From positions 1,116,001 to 1,180,000 of the forward strand of contig JADJAC010000011.1 of assembly GCA_016704425.1 (NCBI GenBank): DNA of 64,000 nt, read 5' to 3'. This stretch comes from Sphingomonadales bacterium (lineage in GTDB: Bacteria > Pseudomonadota > Alphaproteobacteria > Sphingomonadales > Sphingomonadaceae). Position numbers and translations under genes: made by a program. This document shows positions 59,411-64,000 of the stretch, one piece after another (position 1 is the first letter of the stretch; each line of letters starts with the position of its first letter). Under the pieces are notes generated by a model that saw only the letters and a list, made by a program, of their open reading frames with translations, had not been told where the DNA came from and made no database searches.

Positions 59411-59998
59411 GTGACCGACGACGAGATTTTGGCGGAATTCCGGGCCGCAGAAGCCCTTCTTGAAGGGCATTTCATTTTGTCTTCGGGGTTACGGAGTCCG
59501 CGATACCTTCAGTGCGCACGTGTTCTTGCTGATCCGGCCCGAGCATCCAGGCTCGCGTCCGAACTGGTCGCAAGGCTGCCACAAGAGATTCGCTCGAGTA
59601 TCGATATTGTGGTTTCGCCAGCCATGGGCGGTGTGATTATTGGCCACGAAATGGGTCGTGCGCTCGGAGTCGAAGCGCTTTTCGTTGAGCGACCTGATGG
59701 CGTTTTCGAACTGCGCCGCGGTTTCCGTCTGGAGCCGGGGCAACGCGTGCTGATGATGGAAGACGTCGTGACAACAGGGCTTTCATCGCGGGAAGCTATC
59801 ACGGCTATCGAGGCAGTTGGAGGTAAAGTTATCGCGGCAGGAGCCCTGGTTGACAGATCCAACGGCTCGGTTGACTTGGGCGTGCCCTTTTTCCCACTGA
59901 TCCGCATTGATGTGCCAAGCTATGCAGCAGACGCGTTGCCGGCCGAACTCCGCGCGATTCCGGCCGTCAAGCCTGGAAGTCGAAAGGAAGTGGTTTGA
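59411..59998 (+). CDS. pyrE: orotate phosphoribosyltransferase
   Basis: Transfers phosphoribosyl from PRPP to orotate, forming OMP in pyrimidine synthesis. The 195-aa protein has the PRPP-binding motif RVLMMEDVVTTG near residues 113-124 and the HFILSSGLRSPRYLQC opening of the long-form alphaproteobacterial enzyme. The start is a GTG preceded by GAGGA. It is the first of a rightward run pyrE-pdxJ-acpS-lepB, each gene overlapping or close to the next. Confidence 0.95.
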   Translation: MTDDEILAEFRAAEALLEGHFILSSGLRSPRYLQCARVLADPARASRLASELVARLPQEIRSSIDIVVSPAMGGVIIGHEMGRALGVEALFVERPDGVFELRRGFRLEPGQRVLMMEDVVTTGLSSREAITAIEAVGGKVIAAGALVDRSNGSVDLGVPFFPLIRIDVPSYAADALPAELRAIPAVKPGSRKEVV

Positions 59999-60723
59999 CT
60001 GGAGACCTGCGCCTCGGCGTCAATATTGATCATGTTGCGACGATTCGAAACGCGCGCGGCGGCGATCATCCCGATCCGGTCAACGCGGCGCTGGTCGCTG
60101 CGCAGAGCGGAGCTGACGGAATAACGGCGCACCTTCGTGAGGACCGCCGCCATATTCGCGATGATGATCTTGAACGGCTGATGGCCGCACTCACCATTCC
60201 TCTCAACCTGGAAATGGCAGCGACCGAGGAAATGCTTGAGATTGCGCTAAGGCACCGGCCGCACGCTGCCTGCATTGTTCCGGAGCGCCGCGAAGAGCGG
60301 ACGACCGAAGGCGGCCTTGATGCAGCGGGGCAGGGGAACTTCCTCACACCGTTTGTTGACAAGCTGACAGCAGCGAATATCCGCGTCAGCCTGTTTATCG
60401 AACCGGATCCCCGGCAGATCGAAGCTGCGATTCGCCTTAAGGCACCGGTCGTCGAATTCCACACTGGCCGTTATGCACATCTCGACGGCGAGGCTCGGGC
60501 AAATGAGCTCCGCCGGATTGTGGATGCAGCAGCGCTCGCTCGCAAGAACGGGATCGAACCCCATGCCGGCCACGGTCTGACCTTCGAGAATGTCGCGCCG
60601 ATTGCAGCTATTCCGCAGATCGCCGAACTGAACATTGGCCACTTTCTGATCGGGGAAGCCATATTCTGCGGGCTGGAAGCAAGTGTCGGCAAAATGCGCG
60701 CGCTGATGGATCATGCGCGATGA
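59995..60723 (+). CDS. pdxJ: pyridoxine 5'-phosphate synthase
   Basis: TIM-barrel enzyme that condenses 1-deoxyxylulose 5-phosphate with 3-amino-2-oxopropyl phosphate to pyridoxine 5'-phosphate. The 242-aa chain shows LGVNIDHVATIRNARGG at the start, AHLREDRRHI and EFHTGRYAHL, and GHGLTFENV near the end. The start is a TTG at 59995 that overlaps the pyrE stop; AGGAAG stands 6 bp before it. Its stop overlaps acpS by ATGA. Confidence 0.96.
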   Translation: MTGDLRLGVNIDHVATIRNARGGDHPDPVNAALVAAQSGADGITAHLREDRRHIRDDDLERLMAALTIPLNLEMAATEEMLEIALRHRPHAACIVPERREERTTEGGLDAAGQGNFLTPFVDKLTAANIRVSLFIEPDPRQIEAAIRLKAPVVEFHTGRYAHLDGEARANELRRIVDAAALARKNGIEPHAGHGLTFENVAPIAAIPQIAELNIGHFLIGEAIFCGLEASVGKMRALMDHAR

Positions 60724-61130
60724 TCATCGGACTTGGATCGGACTTGTGCAATATCGACCGGATCCAGAATTCGCTCGACCGCTTTGGCGAGCGTTTCGAA
60801 ACACGGGTATTTACCGAAATCGAGCGCGCCAAGGCCGCGCGTCGACCGTTCACCAAGGCCGGTACCTATGCAAAGAGGTTCGCGGCGAAAGAGGCTTTTT
60901 CAAAGGCCGTGGGAACAGGTTTCAAGGCTGGCGTCTTCATGAAGGACATCGGCGTGGTCAACGCATCATCAGGTGCGCCAACGCTGGCCCTGACGGGCGG
61001 CGCGCGCGCAAGGCTTGACGCGATAATTCCCGAGGGCCATTCCGCGCGCATTCTTCTTACGCTCACCGACGATCATCCATGGGCGCAAGCCTTTGTGATC
61101 ATTGAAGCAATACAAAATCCGAAAGATTGA
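60720..61130 (+). CDS. acpS: holo-[acyl-carrier-protein] synthase
   Basis: Transfers 4'-phosphopantetheine from CoA to apo-ACP. The 136-aa protein has the AcpS metal-binding Asp in IIGLGSDLCNIDRI (Asp8) and Glu in RFAAKEAFSKA near residue 60, and is of the small trimeric type. It is coupled to pdxJ (4-bp overlap) and followed after 6 bp by lepB, the standard alphaproteobacterial order. Confidence 0.95.
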   Translation: MIIGLGSDLCNIDRIQNSLDRFGERFETRVFTEIERAKAARRPFTKAGTYAKRFAAKEAFSKAVGTGFKAGVFMKDIGVVNASSGAPTLALTGGARARLDAIIPEGHSARILLTLTDDHPWAQAFVIIEAIQNPKD

Positions 61131-61136
61131 ACGCCA

Positions 61137-62006
61137 GTGACGAATGCAACGGATACTGCGAGCGAAGAGAAGGCACCACCTGCTGGAGAAAAGCCCAAGG
61201 TCGATTGGTGGGCTGAGACCAAGGGTGTTTTCTGGCTGGTGCTGGCTGTACTCGGGTTTCACAGCTTTGTCGCCAAGCCATTCTTCATCCCCTCGGAATC
61301 CATGATGCCGGGACTTCTTGTTGGCGATCGACTGGTTGTAACCAAATATCCCTATGGCTGGTCATTCGTTTCCCCGACATTCCACTTGCTGCCTTTTATG
61401 AACGGCAGGGTCTGGGGAAAGATGCCGGAACGCGGCGATGTCGTGATCGTCGCGCCGCCGGGCGTGAAGGAAGACTATATCAAGCGGGTCATTGGCCTGC
61501 CAGGTGATCGACTCGAGGTTCGCAACGGCACAGTCATCCTGAATGGAGTTCCGGTAAAACGTGCCCCGGTTCGCTTTGACCTGATTCCCGTCGATGCCAA
61601 TGCGACTTGCAACGAAGGGGACTATCCCGGCCTCAAGATGCGCGCGCGGGACGGCAAGGCATATTGCCGAATGCCTATTGTGAAGGAAACGCTTCCGAAT
61701 GGGCGCAGCTACGACACGATTGATCTAGGCTATAAATATGATTCGGATGACTATGCGGCGATCACGATCCCTGCAGGGCATGTTTTCCTGATGGGAGACA
61801 ATCGCGATCGTTCGGCGGACAGCCGATTCTCGCTGGAAGATCGCGGCCTTGGTGGGCCGGTGCCTTGGGAGAATCTGGGCGGCAGGGCCGAATTCATTAC
61901 CTTCTCGCTCGACGGCACGACCCAGTTGTGGAACCCACTGACATGGTTCACCGCGTTACGTCCTGGCCGGATCGGCCGGAGCCTGCATCCCGATCAATCA
62001 GAATAG
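61137..62006 (+). CDS. lepB: signal peptidase I
   Basis: Inner-membrane serine peptidase that removes signal peptides from Sec- and Tat-exported proteins. The 289-aa chain has a cytoplasmic arm, one membrane helix (about residues 32-50), the nucleophile in IPSESMMPGL (Ser near 54), the general-base Lys in DYIKRVIGLPGDRL (near 115) and the GDNRDRSADSR box. The start is GTG 61137. It closes the pyrE-pdxJ-acpS-lepB run; rnc and era, often next, are absent. Confidence 0.95.
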   Translation: MTNATDTASEEKAPPAGEKPKVDWWAETKGVFWLVLAVLGFHSFVAKPFFIPSESMMPGLLVGDRLVVTKYPYGWSFVSPTFHLLPFMNGRVWGKMPERGDVVIVAPPGVKEDYIKRVIGLPGDRLEVRNGTVILNGVPVKRAPVRFDLIPVDANATCNEGDYPGLKMRARDGKAYCRMPIVKETLPNGRSYDTIDLGYKYDSDDYAAITIPAGHVFLMGDNRDRSADSRFSLEDRGLGGPVPWENLGGRAEFITFSLDGTTQLWNPLTWFTALRPGRIGRSLHPDQSE

Positions 62007-62037
62007 AGGTCGGAGGGCGTCCCGTGCCCCTGAAAAC

Positions 62038-62628
62038 TCACTGGCCCGGGATTATCCCTGGCGGCAATTCGCCCGGAGCACCCTGTTGCTGCATTTGCTG
62101 TTGCTGCTGAAGCGCCTGAACTTCAGCCATGCTCTTGAAATCAATGAGTTCTACATCGAACAGCAAGGTTGAGTTTGCCGGAATGCGTTCGTTCGCTTGC
62201 GTTCCATAACCCAGTGCAGGCGGGATGCAGAGTTTGTAGCTGCCGCCGCGTTGCATTTTCTTCAGCGCTTCGGAAAATCCTGGCACAAGCCCTTGAACCG
62301 GGAAGGCTGCCCGAGGATTTGAATCGAATTCCTTGCCGGTAGAGAGCGTACCCTTGTAGCTGACAAGGACGACATCGGTTTCTGTCGGCATCGGGCCAGT
62401 CCCAGCGTGCACAGCCTGAAACCGAAGGCCGCTCGCTGTCCTTTCGACGGCAGATGCGCCTTTGCCTTCAGGGGCGAACGCTGCTGCGCTGCACGCTCCC
62501 GAAACCGCCTTCTCGGTTCCCCACCAGGCCGCGCCCCCCGCAACCAGGACGGCAACAGCAACGCCAGCCCACAATTTGGTGAGTGAACCCTTTTCGATGG
62601 GCGGGATCGGAACAGTAGTGACAGACAT
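62038..62628 (-). CDS. FKBP-type peptidyl-prolyl cis-trans isomerase
   Basis: A 196-aa isomerase anchored by an N-terminal membrane helix (about residues 18-36), so the domain faces the periplasm. The FKBP fold (about 75-165) shows VSYKGTLSTGKEFDS, LVPGFSEALKKMQRGG and IPPALGYGTQANERIP. The C-terminal 30 residues are Gln-rich (QALQQQQQMQQQ) and then Pro/Gly-rich. It is convergent with lepB. It may help folding of exported proteins. Confidence 0.93.
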   Translation of the reverse strand: MSVTTVPIPPIEKGSLTKLWAGVAVAVLVAGGAAWWGTEKAVSGACSAAAFAPEGKGASAVERTASGLRFQAVHAGTGPMPTETDVVLVSYKGTLSTGKEFDSNPRAAFPVQGLVPGFSEALKKMQRGGSYKLCIPPALGYGTQANERIPANSTLLFDVELIDFKSMAEVQALQQQQQMQQQGAPGELPPGIIPGQ

Positions 62629-62699
62629 GGAGCCCCCTGGTGCCTGGATTGATCGGGCAACCCTAGCGACGCAAAACGCTTGCGCCTGCCGGAAACGTC

Positions 62700-62906
62700 T
62701 TAACGAACGCCGTCGCGTTCGGCGCGCTTGCGATCCATCTTGCGGGCGCGACGTACAGCTGCAGCCTTTTCACGGGCGCGCTTTTCCGACGGTTTTTCAT
62801 AGTGACGACGCAGTTTCATTTCGCGATAAACGCCTTCGCGCTGCAGCTTCTTCTTGAGCGCGCGCAGCGCCTGATCGACATTGTTGTCGCGAACCATAAT
62901 TTGCAT
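62700..62906 (-). CDS. rpsU: 30S ribosomal protein S21
   Basis: A 68-aa basic protein of the small subunit platform, next to the anti-Shine-Dalgarno end of 16S rRNA. VRDNNVDQALRALKKKLQREG (in two parts) and the Arg/Lys-rich tail are the S21 signature. GGAGTG lies about 12 bp upstream. A hairpin (62937-62956) lies in its leader. It is divergent from a secreted protein gene. Confidence 0.97.
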   Translation of the reverse strand: MQIMVRDNNVDQALRALKKKLQREGVYREMKLRRHYEKPSEKRAREKAAAVRRARKMDRKRAERDGVR

Positions 62907-62936
62907 AAAGTCGTCACACTCCGGTCAATTCAGAAA

Positions 62937-62956
62937 GGACGTGACAACCCACGTCC
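62937..62956 (-). promoter_or_regulatory. hairpin in the rpsU leader
   Basis: GGACGTG (62937-62943) and CACGTCC (62950-62956) form a perfect 7-bp stem with a 6-nt loop. It ends 30 nt before the rpsU start, the same distance as the hairpin ahead of the csp gene. It may control expression or be part of an operator. The remaining 62957-63080 shows nothing I can name. Confidence 0.4.
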
Positions 62957-63080
62957 GGATCAAATGGCAAAAACAAAGGGATCGTCGTGAAATGCTTCAC
63001 GCCGTTCGTTGCGCGCCCCTAACAGCGGATTCGCGGAATTTCAAGGCCCAAGCACTCAATAAGCTGAACAGGAGCCTACG

Positions 63081-63164
63081 ATGCAATTCAGCATCTCGTC
63101 AGACCAGGCATGCAAAAAGCATTGCAAGGTCGGCAGGTTGAACCGTCGACCCCATGGAGGTTGA
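63081..63164 (+). CDS. candidate 27-aa upstream ORF before a secreted protein gene
   Basis: ATG at 63081 is preceded by AGGAG with 6 bp spacing and opens a 27-codon frame (MQFSISSDQACKKHCKVGRL, then seven more residues) that stops at 63164, one base before the ATG of the next gene. Its last codons cover that gene's GGAGG ribosome binding site. The peptide has two Cys and is basic; no family is recognised. Translation of it could regulate the next gene. Confidence 0.4.
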   Translation: MQFSISSDQACKKHCKVGRLNRRPHGG

Positions 63165-63165
63165 A

Positions 63166-63732
63166 ATGCACATTGTTCCAAGATTTTCGCTTTTGGCGGC
63201 CACTGCCGCGACAGCCATGGCCGCCGCTGCTCCGGCCATGGCTGACAATGGTCGCCACCGTGGTCGTGACGGGATAGATGCCGGAGACGTAATTGCAGGA
63301 GCGCTGATCATTGGCGGGATCGCGGCAATTGCTTCTGCAGCTTCGGATGGCAATCGCGGGTATGATGGTCGCTGGGACAGGGACCGCGGCTACGATCGGT
63401 ATGACGACGGCTACTACAACAACGGTTATGGAAGCCGCACAGCCGTCGAGCAATGCATTCGTGTTGCTGGGCAGAGAGCGAGCCGCTATGGCCGTGCAAG
63501 GATCACAGACGTCACACTGATCGACCGGATTCGCGGCGGATATGAAGTGCGTGGGCGCCTTGTCGTCGCAGGACGCCGCTACCAGTCCCGCGATTATAAT
63601 GGTTGGGACCGCTATGGCTACAACTACGATCGATATGGCCGCGATTATGACAAGGGCAAATTTGCCTGTGTGGTCCGCTACGGCCAAGTTCAGGATGTTC
63701 GGCTTTCTGGCCTGCGCGGATCCTATTATTAA
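63166..63732 (+). CDS. secreted Tyr/Gly/Asp/Arg-rich hypothetical protein
   Basis: A 188-aa exported protein with a signal peptide (about residues 1-26, ending AAPAMA). After a charged segment and a hydrophobic stretch (AGALIIGGIAAIASAA, about 44-59) come two low-complexity blocks with many YD, RY and GY pairs (about 63-92 and 143-170). The stretch between them (about 93-142) looks like a folded beta domain with one Cys pair (C98 and C173 approximately). The ATG at 63166 is preferred over 63154 because GGAGG stands 5 bp upstream. Function unknown; similar proteins occur in sphingomonads. Confidence 0.75.
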   Translation: MHIVPRFSLLAATAATAMAAAAPAMADNGRHRGRDGIDAGDVIAGALIIGGIAAIASAASDGNRGYDGRWDRDRGYDRYDDGYYNNGYGSRTAVEQCIRVAGQRASRYGRARITDVTLIDRIRGGYEVRGRLVVAGRRYQSRDYNGWDRYGYNYDRYGRDYDKGKFACVVRYGQVQDVRLSGLRGSYY

Positions 63733-63743
63733 TAGCTTGGGTG

Positions 63744-63769
63744 GTGGTGCGGCCAATCTGTCGCACCAC
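63744..63769 (+). terminator. stem-loop after the secreted protein gene
   Basis: GTGGTGCG (63744-63751) and CGCACCAC (63762-63769) form a perfect 8-bp stem with a 10-nt loop, 12 bp after the stop codon. The following TCCAACTTTCT is only weakly T-rich, so termination may be modest. Confidence 0.5.
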
Positions 63770-63871
63770 TCCAACTTTCTATGAAAATGCTTGCGGTAAC
63801 CATTTCCGTTAACGCTCCGATCAGCACCGCATGAGACGCTTCCGGCTCCAATCTAGCCAGGGAGTAGTGTC

Positions 63872-64000
63872 ATGGGGAATTTCATCAAATCGACTTTGGC
63901 AGCAGCTGTCCTTCTAGCTGTGCCGCTGAACGCGGCCCATGCGGCATGCTGGACAGAGACAGCGATCAGTGCAGCGAAGGTCCGTGATATGGAAACGATG
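63872..64000 (+). CDS. secreted hypothetical protein, 3' end cut off by the window
   Basis: The first 43 codons of a gene running off the window. It starts MGNFIKSTLAAAVLLAVPLN and has a signal peptide cleaved after about residue 24 (AAHA), then CWTETAISAAKVRDMETM. A Cys just after the cleavage site and the xAAKVRxMxxM pattern recall a family of small secreted proteins in sphingomonads, without known function. GGAGT stands 7 bp before the ATG. Confidence 0.65.
   Translation, partial: MGNFIKSTLAAAVLLAVPLNAAHAACWTETAISAAKVRDMETM

Overview
The window reads as an ordinary, gene-dense stretch of chromosome from an aerobic alphaproteobacterium, most likely a member of the Sphingomonadales. The reasons are family-level resemblance of nearly every protein, GC-rich codon use, the secB/Tim44-like/mltA/Smr neighbourhood, the ctaC-ctaD-ctaB-ctaG-ctaE-DUF983-surf1-thrC order, a compact sphingomonad-type siroheme-synthase-like protein and a CYP153-type P450. 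I see about 70 protein genes, one tRNA gene, no rRNA, no CRISPR array, and no insertion sequence or phage gene. No stretch longer than about 280 bp lacks a gene. The longest gaps are 18436-18713, 62907-63165, 29793-30034, 11000-11194 and 59219-59410; apart from 11000-11194, where I found nothing convincing, each holds promoter-like or hairpin elements listed below.

Layout. 1-6.4 kb: moeB-like gene, then trpS-murJ-secB leftward, then a Tim44-like gene, mltA and an Smr-domain gene rightward; the Smr gene carries an in-frame palindromic REP doublet. 6.4-16.6 kb: dapE, a cupin, a serine hydrolase, an ATM1-type ABC exporter, an alpha/beta hydrolase, a monooxygenase-thioesterase-oligopeptidase B operon, and an aminopeptidase P. 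16.6-21.5 kb: a small helical-repeat protein, a ferredoxin plus diiron oxygenase operon, a cold-shock protein coupled to a second-type IF-1, a TauD-like dioxygenase, a VOC protein and cupin behind a palindromic promoter, a 45-aa gene and tRNA-Thr. 21.5-31 kb: RNB nuclease, RluA-type synthase, Rel (p)ppGpp enzyme, a TPR-sulfotransferase, parE, pspC, queG. 31-38.2 kb: an ABC-2 exporter, a CYP153-like P450, hisZ, an esterase, purA. 38.2-40.6 kb: an EF-hand protein with a Met/His-rich linker, a DUF1801 protein, argG.

40.6-47.4 kb is the most accessory-looking part: two leftward polytopic glycosyltransferases (GT39-like, GT87-like), a methyltransferase, a GtrB-like GT2, a GtrA-like flippase, and a divergent STT3-like membrane protein. 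Together they look like a route that loads a sugar on a polyprenyl carrier, flips it and transfers it outside the cytoplasmic membrane. 47.4-53 kb: siroheme-synthase-like protein, CorA/ZntB transporter, pterin dehydratase, ccmAB, a methyltransferase, thrC. 53-59.2 kb: the complete aa3 oxidase assembly operon, in which subunit III (ctaE) is broken by a single missing base, so either the sequence has an error or the oxidase is damaged. 59.4-62.6 kb: pyrE-pdxJ-acpS-lepB and an opposing FKBP isomerase. 62.7-64 kb: rpsU and two secreted proteins, the last cut off by the window edge.

No dedicated DNA-binding transcription factor gene is visible, yet several promoters contain neat inverted repeats, so their regulators must be encoded elsewhere. 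The best leads are the ferredoxin/diiron operon, the glycan cluster, the ctaE frameshift, the REP doublet inside a coding region, and several small ORFs with strong ribosome binding sites.
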